From assembly GCA_022825065.1 (NCBI GenBank), contig JAJDYR010000024.1, forward strand, positions 108,597 through 172,596: a DNA stretch of 64,000 nt. Direction: 5' to 3'. Origin of the DNA: a bacterium. Its GTDB lineage: Bacteria > UBA8248. This document shows positions 53,239 through 60,534 of the stretch, piece after piece. Both the position numbers and the translations under genes were made by a program. The notes beneath the pieces were generated by a model that was not told the DNA's origin, did not search any database, and worked only from the letters and a program-made list of their open reading frames with translations. Positions within the stretch are counted from its first letter, which is position 1, and each line of letters starts with the position of its first letter.

Positions 53239-53417
53239 GATGATCCTCCGTATCGGTTTCCTGGGTTTTCGCTCGACCGCAAGCGCGCTTCGTCTGCGGC
53301 GTCGGTTTGTGTTCAAATGTCCTGAAGTTCGGTCGGCGCATTATAGTCCCGAAAACTTCGGGGCGAAAGAGTTTCAGGGGATTTCGCTTCATTCGCCGTT
53401 TCCGGCTTCTCGCGAGG

Positions 53418-53900
53418 ATGAATACTGTGAATACCAGGCCCATGAGAGTCGAAGACGTCGATCAGGTAGTCGCCATCGAGCGCCTCTCCTTCCCGCTTCC
53501 GTGGTCGAGGGAGAGTTTCATCCGCGAGATTCGCGAGATCGACAACTCCCGCCTCCTGGTCGTGACGGAGGATGAAGATGCCCCCGGTATACCCGAAACT
53601 TCGGGCGCCGGCGTCATGGGCTACGCCTGCTGGTGGGAGGTGGTGGATGAGTGCCACATCACGAATTTCGCCGTCGCGCCCGCCCACAGGCGAAGAGGCG
53701 TGGCGGATGTTCTGCTGGGCAGGGTTCTCGAAGATGCGAAGGGCAGGGGCCTACTCCGCGCCACCCTGGAGGTGCGCCTCGGCAACGCCGCCGCCATCGC
53801 CTTGTATGAGAAGTGGGGGTTCACGGCGGCGGCCATGCGCCCGCGCTATTATCCCGACAACCGCGAAGACGCCCTCGTGATGTGGAAGGAAAAAATTTGA
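53418..53900 (+). CDS. rimI: ribosomal protein S18-alanine N-acetyltransferase (RimI-like GNAT)
   Basis: 160 residues from ATG at 53418; a GTG at 53427 or ATG at 53442 are alternatives. MRVEDVDQVVAIERLSFPLP with WSRESFIREI is the RimI opening; CHITNFAVAPAHRRRGVADV is the acetyl-CoA binding motif A, followed by LEVRLGNAAAIALYEKWGF. Predicted to acetylate the S18 N-terminal alanine, though RimI-like GNATs often have broader targets. Confidence 0.85.
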   Translation: MNTVNTRPMRVEDVDQVVAIERLSFPLPWSRESFIREIREIDNSRLLVVTEDEDAPGIPETSGAGVMGYACWWEVVDECHITNFAVAPAHRRRGVADVLLGRVLEDAKGRGLLRATLEVRLGNAAAIALYEKWGFTAAAMRPRYYPDNREDALVMWKEKI

Positions 53901-54004
53901 GCAGGCGCTTGAATTTGAAGTGACAAACGCATTGTTATTTGCTAGATTAAGCCCGCTCTATCACGATGCCGTACAGTTTCCGTCCGTAGAGACTCAAAAT
54001 TTAT

Positions 54005-54634
54005 ATGATTTCCTTCACGTTTCCCGATATCCTCATCGCCGTCTTCGTCGGCGCGTTCCTCATTCGCGGCTGCGTGCGCGGTTTTTTCCGCGAGACTTTT
54101 TCCGTGGTCGCACTCGGAATCGCGGTTCTCGTCACCATGCAGTTCGCCGACCTCGCGCGCTCCTACCTCTCCTACCTTCTGGGCGAGACGGGCCGGCTCG
54201 ATTCGCTCGTCAAGCCGCTTCTCTTCCTGGGCGTATGGGTGCTCGCCGCCTGGTTTTTCCGCATGATGTTCGGCGTCTTGTCGATCGCCACGCCCGGGCT
54301 GTTCTCCAGGCTCGGCGGCGGCCTCATCGGGTGCGCCAAGGGCGTCTTCTTCATCGCCCTGGGGCTGGCGGCTTTCGAGCCCCATACGTCCGGCTTTTTG
54401 CCCACAGGCGGCGGGGACAGGCTCCTCCCGTATGTGCGGGAGGTGAGCGCCTACATCCAGGCGTTCGACAAGGCGGACATCGAGGAAGGCATGAACGCCG
54501 CCAAAGAGAAACTCGGCGATAAACTCGACTCGGCCAAGGAGGGCGTCGGCGCGGTGAAGGAGAAGCTTCAGGGGATGACGGGTGGTGAGAAGGAAGAAGG
54601 CGGGGAGATCGAAACGCGGGAGATGAGGAGGTAG
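54005..54634 (+). CDS. CvpA family protein
   Basis: 209 residues. Four membrane helices (about 8-22, 33-48, 71-88, 104-122) with the motif RGCVRGFFRETFSVVALGIA early on, as in CvpA (colicin V production protein family). The C-terminal 65 residues are charged and helical (AAKEKLGDKLDSAKEGVGAV), likely a cytoplasmic or periplasmic tail. General role in membrane integrity is suspected for the family. Confidence 0.85.
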   Translation: MISFTFPDILIAVFVGAFLIRGCVRGFFRETFSVVALGIAVLVTMQFADLARSYLSYLLGETGRLDSLVKPLLFLGVWVLAAWFFRMMFGVLSIATPGLFSRLGGGLIGCAKGVFFIALGLAAFEPHTSGFLPTGGGDRLLPYVREVSAYIQAFDKADIEEGMNAAKEKLGDKLDSAKEGVGAVKEKLQGMTGGEKEEGGEIETREMRR

Positions 54635-54663
54635 GGGAGTCTGCCTTTGTTTTAGCGGCATTC

Positions 54664-54790
54664 ATGGCTGATCCGTTACAAAAACTCGACATCCTGAAGA
54701 AAGAAGGCGCCGAGCGTTTTCGCGCTTTTGGTGGGCAGTCCCCTCAACACCCCATCACCCGCGCGTGGCCCTGCTCGCGTATTCGTATAG
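54664..54790 (+). pseudogene. fused remnant: 5' end of the 56171 nuclease-like gene joined to the 3' end of the 56798 PIN toxin
   Basis: MADPLQKLDILKKEGAERFR (54664-54723) aligns with MTDALKKLKVVKKDGSERFR of the gene at 56171. Directly after GTTTTCGCGC (54716-54725) the sequence continues as TTTTGGTGGGCAGTCCCCTC..CACCCCATCACCCGCGCGTG, matching 56779-56823, the 3' end of the minus-strand PIN toxin. In the intact segment GTTTTCGCGC occurs at 56223 and 56770, so this copy arose by deletion between those repeats. Confidence 0.75.
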
Positions 54791-54817
54791 AGTTCTTCTT
54801 CCTCTCTCAATCAGGAT

Positions 54818-55213
54818 TCATCCCACCAACTCCACCCTCTCCATCTGCGCCGCTCGCCTGTCGAAGGTATAGAGGGGGTGTGCGCCGTTTCGGTTCGCGG
54901 CGGCTGCGATCATGAGGTCGGAAAAGCCGGGGCCGCCGCTTCGGTAATGGAAAGCGGCGCGGGCCACGTCGTCCGCCGCCTCGACTTCGAGTTCCACGCA
55001 GGCTATAAGCTCTTCCAGCACCTCTGCGATTCGTTCTCGGGAAAACCGATAAGATCGCTCCAGAACCCAGACGAGTTCGACAGTCACCTCGCGGCAAATA
55101 AAGCCGGGCCGCTCGGCAGTCAGCCCCGCCATCAGACCTCGGGCTGCTTCGGTCTGGGCCGCATCATCCTCGACCAGATATCGGACGAGGACGTTCGTGT
55201 CGAGCGCGATCAC
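54818..55213 (-). CDS. VapC-type PIN domain toxin
   Basis: 131 residues from GTG at 55213, overlapping the antitoxin stop by four bases (GTGA). PIN acidic residues: D5 in MIALDTNVLVRYLVEDD, E46 in TVELVW (or E42), D99 in GFSDLMIAAAA, D118 in YTFDRRAAQ. Predicted ribonuclease, neutralised by the upstream AbrB-type antitoxin. A decayed paralogue is at 57797-57984. Confidence 0.9.
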   Translation of the reverse strand: MIALDTNVLVRYLVEDDAAQTEAARGLMAGLTAERPGFICREVTVELVWVLERSYRFSRERIAEVLEELIACVELEVEAADDVARAAFHYRSGGPGFSDLMIAAAANRNGAHPLYTFDRRAAQMERVELVG

Positions 55214-55443
55214 TCCTCACTCGCCCCCTCGGCGATAGCACGCTCCATATCTTCGAGCGTTTTCGGGGGGCCTTCGTATTTGAGCATGCCGAACAGCCGG
55301 GCGATGGGCCGCATCGGGATGATGCGCACCTCATCGCCCAGGATGATATAGCGCACGCGATCGCCCGGCCGCACGCCGAGGGCTTCGCGCACCGGCTTGG
55401 GCAGCGTCGTCTGCCCTTTGGATGTAATCGTGGATTCGACCAT
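55210..55443 (-). CDS. AbrB/MazE-fold (SpoVT-AbrB) antitoxin
   Basis: 77 residues. MVESTITSKGQTTLPKPVRE and ALGVRPGDRVRYII are the swapped-hairpin DNA-binding fold; the C-terminal part (LFGMLKYEGPPKTLEDMERA) should wrap the toxin. AGGAGGG is upstream of the ATG. The promoter region on the right contains CCTTACT (55480) and AGCAAGG (55498) elements that recur before the paralogue at 57981-58214, candidate operator sites. Confidence 0.88.
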   Translation of the reverse strand: MVESTITSKGQTTLPKPVREALGVRPGDRVRYIILGDEVRIIPMRPIARLFGMLKYEGPPKTLEDMERAIAEGASEE

Positions 55444-55520
55444 GGGGAACCCTCCTATTACTTACTTAATATAATAATGCCTTACTTTTATAGGTTAAGC
55501 AAGGGAATGGTTGACGCGTT

Positions 55521-55555
55521 TATACGGAATTTAGCCGGTTTATAAATTCCATATA
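55521..55555. promoter_or_regulatory. 13-bp inverted repeat overlapping a TATAAT box, probable HipB-type operator
   Basis: TATACGGAATTTA (55521-55533) and TAAATTCCATATA (55543-55555) match at 12 of 13 paired positions across a 9-base spacer; TATAAT follows at 55553-55558. Located about 95 bases before the HTH regulator at 55651, so autorepression is likely. Confidence 0.5.
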
Positions 55556-55650
55556 ATGTCGCTAACAAACGCATAATCCCTTCTCGCTTGAAGGGGGAAA
55601 CGCCATTCCCGCATCATTTATGATGATTTTAACCAACATATAACTCTTAT

Positions 55651-56010
55651 ATGATGGATATTTTCAAAATGGTGAATAAAAGCAGGGTTACACAGACGCC
55701 ACCGGTAGCCGTCGAGGACGCTATTCAGCGACTGGGCCGGAACATACGCACGGCGCGCCTGCGCCGGAGGCTGCGCATCGAGGACGTGGCGAACCGCATC
55801 GGCGCTTCGCGCTTCACGGTCGCGGACGTCGAAAAGGGCAAGCCGGGCGCGTCGATGGCTGCCTATGCCGGGGCGCTGTGGGCGCTCGGCTTGCTGGAGG
55901 GGATGAGCGAGGTGGCCGACCCTGACCGCGACGAAGAGGGCAAGACGCTCGAAAGCGCCAGAAGCCCGAAGTCCGCGCCGCACCGCAGGAGGCTCGACAA
56001 TGACTTCTGA
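55651..56010 (+). CDS. HTH-type (XRE/HipB-like) regulator, antitoxin of a lost HipA pair
   Basis: 119 residues. VEDAIQRLGRNIRTARLRRR with LRIEDVANRIGASRFTVADV and EKGKPGASMAAYAGALWALG is the XRE helix-turn-helix of HipB-type antitoxins. The start is uncertain: no strong RBS at 55651, and an ATG at 55669 would remove six residues. It overlaps the start of the HipA remnant. Without a working HipA it is an orphan antitoxin. Confidence 0.8.
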   Translation: MMDIFKMVNKSRVTQTPPVAVEDAIQRLGRNIRTARLRRRLRIEDVANRIGASRFTVADVEKGKPGASMAAYAGALWALGLLEGMSEVADPDRDEEGKTLESARSPKSAPHRRRLDNDF

Positions 56011-56101
56011 GGGCGAGTGCTTCGTCTATATCGCCCTCCCCGGAGAGACGGAGTTCGTGACGGCGGGCCGCTTTCGTGTCGAGGAGACTCGCGACGTGTG
56101 A
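56000..56101 (+). pseudogene. HipA toxin, 33-codon N-terminal remnant
   Basis: From ATG at 56000, overlapping the regulator stop: MTSEGECFVYIALPGETEFV, then TAGRFRVEETRDV and TGA. The first 25 residues fit the N-terminal strand of HipA kinases (..CFVYI.LPGETEFVTAGRF..) as I recall them. The remaining approximately 370 codons are absent; after the stop the sequence leads into the next gene. Confidence 0.65.
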
Positions 56102-56170
56102 AGGCGATTAAAGCGAAAAGTGCAAGGTCCGCGAATTGAGGAGGCAGGGGGAACTGTTTCGGAGGCATTT

Positions 56171-56758
56171 ATGACGGATGCGTTAAAGAAACTCAAAGTC
56201 GTGAAGAAAGACGGCTCCGAGCGTTTTCGCGCGCGCGGCTCCGATCTCGATTTCAACTTGCTTGATTATTGGCGATGGTCGGCTTCGGATTTGGTTGGCA
56301 ACACCGCCCGGGGCATTCTGGCGGAATACATTGTGGCCCAAGCCCTTGCCATACCTACTGATGAGCAAGTGCGTGACGAGTGGGCGCCGTTCGATCTTGA
56401 AACGCCAAACGGGATAAAGATAGAGGTCAAATCCGCGGCGTATATCCAAAGTTGGGAGCAGGAGCGCGTTTCACGGATCAGCTTCGGAACACCCAAGACG
56501 CTCGCATGGGACCCCGAAAGCGGTACCCTTTCTTCCGAACCCAAACGCCACGCCGACGTCTACGTGTTCGCACTTTTTGCGCAACAGGAAATGCCGATTG
56601 ATCCGCTCGATTTCGATCAGTGGAAGTTCTATGCGCTTGCTACTCAAAAGCTCGATGATCGCAAGTCGATCTCGCTGTCCGCGTTAAAAAAGCTCACTTG
56701 CTCCGTTACCTATCACAAATTGGCCGACGCCGTGAGAGAAGTTACCGGGAGAGATTGA
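56171..56758 (+). CDS. PD-(D/E)xK nuclease-like protein
   Basis: 195 residues from ATG at 56171 (GGAGG five bases upstream). NTARGILAEYIVAQALA (E52), then APFDLETPNGIKIEVKSAAY with D75 and E85-V-K87, then IQSWEQERVSRISFGTPK. This is the active-site layout of restriction-endonuclease-like folds. A common but uncharacterised family; no methyltransferase partner is here, so a defence or repair role is inference. A truncated duplicate of its 5' end is at 54664. Confidence 0.72.
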   Translation: MTDALKKLKVVKKDGSERFRARGSDLDFNLLDYWRWSASDLVGNTARGILAEYIVAQALAIPTDEQVRDEWAPFDLETPNGIKIEVKSAAYIQSWEQERVSRISFGTPKTLAWDPESGTLSSEPKRHADVYVFALFAQQEMPIDPLDFDQWKFYALATQKLDDRKSISLSALKKLTCSVTYHKLADAVREVTGRD

Positions 56759-56797
56759 TTTTCGATTAAGTTTTCGCGCTTTTCTTGGGCAGTCACA

Positions 56798-57205
56798 TCA
56801 ACACCCCATCACCCGCGCGTGCCCCTGCTCGCCGTATTCGAGCAGGCGGGCGTCGCGCGTCACCAGTGTATGGCCGAACTCCCTTGCCGTGGCGAGGAGA
56901 ATGCGGTCGGCTGGATCGGCCGGAGGATTTCCAGGTAGCGCGGCAGAGGCGATTAGAACCGAAGGCGACATCTCGGCCAGCACTACTCCCCGCTGATCGC
57001 AAAAACGCTCGAACCAGACCTCGGGACTCATCGTGAGCGCGATTTTTCCCTTCGCCGCGAGGTTAGCGACCTCCCATGCGCTGATGGGGGATACAAAAAG
57101 CTCCCCGTCTTGCGCTTTCGGGAGATCACTCGCAGCAGGTTCCTGCAAACGCGCGCCTTCGGCAATCCAGATCACCGCACAAGTATCGAGGAGGTAAGCC
57201 GGCAT
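56798..57205 (-). CDS. VapC-type PIN domain toxin (second family)
   Basis: 135 residues. PIN residues: D7 in YLLDTCAVIW, E45 in ISAWEVANLAAKGK, D97/D100 in PADPADRILLATA and D118 in LVTRDARLL. This belongs to the group with 'SAWEV' typical of toxins partnered by Phd/VapB antitoxins. The gene six bases upstream (57212-57619) is its likely antitoxin. Confidence 0.88.
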   Translation of the reverse strand: MPAYLLDTCAVIWIAEGARLQEPAASDLPKAQDGELFVSPISAWEVANLAAKGKIALTMSPEVWFERFCDQRGVVLAEMSPSVLIASAALPGNPPADPADRILLATAREFGHTLVTRDARLLEYGEQGHARVMGC

Positions 57206-57211
57206 GGTGGG

Positions 57212-57619
57212 CTATCGCGAGGCTTCCCATTCTTCATCGGTGGGGGAAGTTAGGTCCGTATCCTGGGAGATCGTTACCGTGCCCTGAAGCGCGCCGTAGA
57301 TGCGCTGGAATAAACCGGCGTCGGTCCCGTTCGGGGCTTCATGTTCATTGTTGCTCTTGGACGAAAAATCATTGCCGAAGGATTTTCGAAAAACGAGTTT
57401 GCGGCCCGCCATGTCCACGTTCGCCGTCTTGTAGCCCGCGTCGAGCCAGGCGTGTGTGATGACGCTGTTCGTCGGGTTGTTCGACCACCACGCGCGGTAT
57501 TTGAAGGCCGAGGGCGGCAGCTTCGCCCCGACGATGCGCTCGATTTTATTGAAGGTGAGGGGGATCGACGCCCGCCCGGATGCGCGAAGGTGGGTCGTCA
57601 GGGGTTCGTATTTGGACAT
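57212..57619 (-). CDS. DUF7662-like protein with antitoxin-type tail, probable partner of the PIN toxin
   Basis: 135 residues from ATG at 57619 (GGAG upstream). MSKYEPLTTHLRASGRASIP with LTFNKIERIVGAKLPPSAFK and YRAWWSNNPTNSVITHAWLD is a domain often found alone (DUF7662, to my recollection). After a variable linker the C-terminus TDLTSPTDEEWEAS looks like the acidic/aromatic tail of VapB-type antitoxins (..TD.TAPTGE.W..). With the PIN toxin six bases downstream, it is most simply an antitoxin with an unusual DNA-binding domain. Confidence 0.65.
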   Translation of the reverse strand: MSKYEPLTTHLRASGRASIPLTFNKIERIVGAKLPPSAFKYRAWWSNNPTNSVITHAWLDAGYKTANVDMAGRKLVFRKSFGNDFSSKSNNEHEAPNGTDAGLFQRIYGALQGTVTISQDTDLTSPTDEEWEASR

Positions 57620-57642
57620 GGCGAACACTCCAAATAGTTAGT

Positions 57643-57679
57643 ATTGATTTATTTTTTAACAAATCAATATATATGTCAA
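57643..57679 (-). promoter_or_regulatory. promoter and 8-bp palindrome upstream of the DUF7662/PIN pair
   Basis: ATTGATTT (57643-57650) and AAATCAAT (57661-57668) form a perfect inverted repeat with a 10-base AT-rich spacer. On the minus strand TTGACA lies at 57679-57674, so the palindrome overlaps the promoter, as expected for an autoregulated toxin-antitoxin operon. Confidence 0.55.
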
Positions 57680-57796
57680 GAAGAAACTACGGCAATCACT
57701 TCGGACGGGTGGTTCTTTTCAATGGGTGTTCAAGAAGTTTTGGGGATGGTTTTGGTTTTTAATGGTGCTCGGGAATCCCTCCTTCTTTGTCGAGAT

Positions 57797-57984
57797 TCAT
57801 CCTGCCAACACCACCCCCTCCACCTGCGCCGCTCGCCGGTCGAAGGTGTAGAGGGGGTGTACGCCGCTTCGGTTCGCGGCGACTGCGATCATGAGGTCGG
57901 AAAAACCGGGGCCGCCGCTTCCGTCTGGGCCGCATCGTCAGCCACCAGATATCGGACGAGGACGTTCGTGTCGAGCACGATCAC
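57797..57984 (-). pseudogene. VapC-type PIN toxin with internal deletion and frameshift
   Basis: Starts GTG at 57984, overlapping the antitoxin stop, and reads VIVLDTNVLVRYLVADDAAQ TEAAAPVFPTS then TGA. The missing middle corresponds to 54946-55153 in the intact copy, where GCTTCGGT occurs at both ends (54938 and 55146); loss of 208 bases shifts the frame. The tail in another frame (LMIAVAANRSGVHPLYTFDR) is still recognisable. Confidence 0.85.
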
Positions 57985-58214
57985 TCCTCACTCGCCCCCT
58001 CGGCGACGGCGCGCTCCATATCTTCGAGCATCTTCGGGGGGCCTTCGTATTTGAGGGCGCCGAAAAGCCGGGCGAGGGGCCGCATCGGGATGATGCGCAC
58101 CTCATCGTCTATGATGATATAGCGCACGCGGTCGCCCGGCCCCACGCCGAGGGCTTCGCGCACCGGCTTGGGCAGCGTCGTCTGGCCCTTCGAGGTAATC
58201 GTGGATTCGACCAT
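57981..58214 (-). CDS. AbrB/MazE-fold antitoxin, paralogue of 55210-55443
   Basis: 77 residues, nearly identical to the antitoxin at 55210-55443 (GVGPGDRVRYIIIDDEVRII versus GVRPGDRVRYIILGDEVRII). Start at 58214 chosen by that match. Its toxin is broken, so it is an orphan that could still bind the intact VapC 2.6 kb away or repress both promoters. Confidence 0.85.
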   Translation of the reverse strand: MVESTITSKGQTTLPKPVREALGVGPGDRVRYIIIDDEVRIIPMRPLARLFGALKYEGPPKMLEDMERAVAEGASEE

Positions 58215-58232
58215 CTTGCGATCTCCTCGTAG

Positions 58233-58276
58233 CCTTGCTGATCGTAAATATGCCTTGCTTTTGCATAATAGCAAGG
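58233..58276 (-). promoter_or_regulatory. CCTTGCT/AGCAAGG operator-like repeats before the orphan antitoxin
   Basis: CCTTGCT at 58233 and 58253 (20 bases apart) and the inverted AGCAAGG at 58270. The paralogous antitoxin has CCTTACT at 55480 and AGCAAGG at 55498 in equivalent positions. Confidence 0.45.
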
Positions 58277-58380
58277 AAAGTGATTTGCTGGGGTTTGATT
58301 GCTTTTGTCATTACGGGGTTGCGACAGGATCGTCCGTCACGCTCGAGCAGAGTGCGCCATGAGCAAGAGACCTGCATTCC

Positions 58381-59178
58381 CTATCCCCTGCCGGTCAGCA
58401 TCTCCCATGCGTAGCTGAAGAGGAACAGCGCCGACGCCGCCACGACGACACAGGGCCCGGCGGGCGCGTCCCACTCGAGTGACGCCCAGAGGCCGACCGC
58501 GACGGAGACGACCCCCGCCAGGACGGCGAACGCCGCCATCTGCTCGGGCGTTTTGGAGAACCGCCGCGCCGCCGCCGGCGGTATGATGAGCATCGAGATG
58601 ATGAGCAGAATCCCGATCAGCTTCATGGCGACGGCGATGATGAAGGCGATCAGGAGCATGAAGACGAGTTTCACGGCGAAGGTCGGGACCCCCTCGGCGC
58701 TCGCCAGCTCCTCGTTCACCGTGACGGCGAGAAGCGCCCGCCACAGCCACGCGAGCACGCCCATCGCCGCCGCCCCGCCCAGATATATCCACCACAAATC
58801 AAGCGCCCCGACCGCCAGGATGTCCCCGAAGAGATAGCCCATCAGGTCCACCCGGAGCGTCTCCAGCACGCTGACGGCGATGAAGCCCACCGCAAGCGCC
58901 ATGTGGGCCAGGATGCCCAGTAGCGTATCGGTGGAGAGTGTTTTCCGGCTCTGCAGCAAGACCAGGACGATCGTGAGGCTCATGCAGGAGATGAGGATGC
59001 CGAGCCGCAAGTCGATCCCGAAGGCGAAGCCTATCGCCACGCCGAGGAGCGCCGTGTGGGCCATGGAGTTTCCGAAGTAGGCCATCTTGCGCCAGACGAT
59101 GAAACAACCCACCGGGCCCGTCACCAGGGCGACGCCCACCCCGCCCATGAGTCCCCGGAACATGAAATCCTCCATCAT
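58381..59178 (-). CDS. znuB: zinc ABC transporter permease ZnuB
   Basis: 265 residues from ATG at 59178 (or the adjacent ATG at 59175); AAGGAGG is just upstream. MFRGLMGGVGVALVTGPVGC, FIVWRKMAYFGNSMAHTALL and ISMLIIPPAAARRFSKTPEQ are the ABC-3 permease blocks; seven to nine membrane helices. Imports zinc together with ZnuC and ZnuA. The long in-frame extension upstream lies in repeat DNA and is not coding. It is separated from znuC by about 560 bases of repeats. Confidence 0.9.
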   Translation of the reverse strand: MMEDFMFRGLMGGVGVALVTGPVGCFIVWRKMAYFGNSMAHTALLGVAIGFAFGIDLRLGILISCMSLTIVLVLLQSRKTLSTDTLLGILAHMALAVGFIAVSVLETLRVDLMGYLFGDILAVGALDLWWIYLGGAAAMGVLAWLWRALLAVTVNEELASAEGVPTFAVKLVFMLLIAFIIAVAMKLIGILLIISMLIIPPAAARRFSKTPEQMAAFAVLAGVVSVAVGLWASLEWDAPAGPCVVVAASALFLFSYAWEMLTGRG

Positions 59179-59190
59179 GCGCCTCCTTGA

Positions 59191-59757
59191 GGTTTGTTGA
59201 AAAACCCCTATCCGACCTTCGAGATTATTCGCCGTAGGGACAGGCCTCCGTGCCTGTCCGAGGCCTCTTACGGGCATGGACATTTTCGATACGGGCGGGC
59301 ACAGAGGCCCGCCCCTACGGTTGAAATTTTCATCCGTGGCGAGCGCGGCCATAATTCGCCATTCCTCGTTCATCGAGGCTTTTTCAACAAGCCCAAGGAG
59401 AGAGGAATCACTCCCCTCTTGAGGATGTTGAAAAACCCGGAGAGGAAATTTGTTTGTGTAGGGGACGCATACATGCGTCCCTGTGTTTCGCCGCCCTGCG
59501 ACGGGCCGCATGTATGCGGCCCCTACACTCCCTAATCCCATTGCTGTCATTCCGGCATTGCATGACTTCTTCAACAGCCCCCTCAAGGGGGGAGTGAATT
59601 CCTTTCTCGCCGGTCGGCGCCCACTTTCAAAAGGGAGCCCGTAGGGACAGGCCTCCGTGCCTGTCCTGATGACAACTATCCTGCAAAGGACAACCACGGA
59701 GGGTTGTCCCTACAACCGCCATTCCTCCTTTATCGGACTTTCTCAACGGCCCCCTTG
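59191..59757. repeat. cluster of three nested/tandem repeat elements between znuC and znuB
   Basis: Ends: GTTTGTTGAAAAACCCC at 59192, GGCTTTTTCAACAAGCCC at 59377, GATGTTGAAAAACCC at 59424, ACTTCTTCAACAGCCCCC at 59566, ACTTTCTCAACGGCCCCC at 59737. Cores differ: GTAGGGACAGGCCTCCGTGC hairpins (59233, 59641), a GGGCGGGC/GCCCGCCC stem (about 59295-59316), GTAGGGGACGCATACATGCG with GGGCCGCATGTATGCGGCCC (59458-59528), and GGACAACC/GGTTGTCC (59688-59707). CCTCAAGGGGGGAGTGAATTCC at 59582 matches the outer flank at 52492. No gene. Confidence 0.75.
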
Positions 59758-60534
59758 AGAGTACCGGGCTTCTTCGGCCTCGACGGGGAGAATCTCTCCG
59801 TCCGGACCGTGAACGCGGTCGTGCTTGTGGGTGTAGACGGCGAGGCTCTCGGCCGCATGCTTGCCGAACAGGGCGAGATATTCGGGGTTTTTGCTCACGG
59901 CTTCGGGATGCCCCGTGCAGCAGATGTGCCTGTTGAGGCACACCACGCGGTCGGTGAACGCCATGACGAGGTGGAGGTCGTGTGAGATCAGGATGACGCC
60001 GCAGCCCCTGTCGTCCCTGATCTTCGCGATCAGGCGGTAGAGTTCGTTCTGCCCGTTGACGTCCACGTTCTGGATGGGCTCGTCGAGAACGAGCAGTTCG
60101 GGGTCGCGCAGCAGGGCGCGGGCGAGCAGCACGCGCTGGCGCTCCCCGCCGGAGAGGCTCTGGACGGGATGATCCAGCAGGTCGCCGGCGCCGACTTCCT
60201 CGAGGCTCTCCTCCATCTCCTCGGTAGATGCCTTCTGCGTGAGGCGCAGCAATCTGCGTACGGTTAGCGGGAGCGAGTGGTCCACCTCGAAGGACTGGGG
60301 CAGGTAGCCGACCGAGAGTCCCTCTTTCCGGCGGACTTCTCCCGAATCGGGCTTGAGCAGCCCGAGCAGCACGCGAACGAGCGTGGTCTTGCCCGCGCCG
60401 TTCGGGCCGATGAGGGTCAGTATTTCACCCGCCGAAATGTCGAGGCCCACGTTGTGGAGTATCGTCGTTCCGCCGATTCGGAGATGGAGGTTCGCGGCGG
60501 TGACGAGAGAGCGCCGCGCGTCATTCATCGTCAT
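59743..60534 (-). CDS. znuC: zinc ABC transporter ATP-binding protein ZnuC
   Basis: 263 residues. Walker A LIGPNGAGKTTLVRVLLGLL, Q-loop YLPQSF, signature QSLSGGERQRVLLARALLRD, Walker B ELLVLDEPIQNVDV, H-loop VILISHDLHLVMAFTD. FTDRVVCLNRHICCTGHPEA is typical of the zinc/manganese branch. Starts inside the zur coding region (14-base overlap), so translation is coupled. Confidence 0.93.
   Translation of the reverse strand: MTMNDARRSLVTAANLHLRIGGTTILHNVGLDISAGEILTLIGPNGAGKTTLVRVLLGLLKPDSGEVRRKEGLSVGYLPQSFEVDHSLPLTVRRLLRLTQKASTEEMEESLEEVGAGDLLDHPVQSLSGGERQRVLLARALLRDPELLVLDEPIQNVDVNGQNELYRLIAKIRDDRGCGVILISHDLHLVMAFTDRVVCLNRHICCTGHPEAVSKNPEYLALFGKHAAESLAVYTHKHDRVHGPDGEILPVEAEEARYSQGGR

Noticed and set aside
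59179..59697. In-frame 173-codon extension of ZnuB
   Set aside because: Falls entirely in palindromic repeat DNA; AAGGAGG and a typical ZnuB N-terminus mark the start at 59178.
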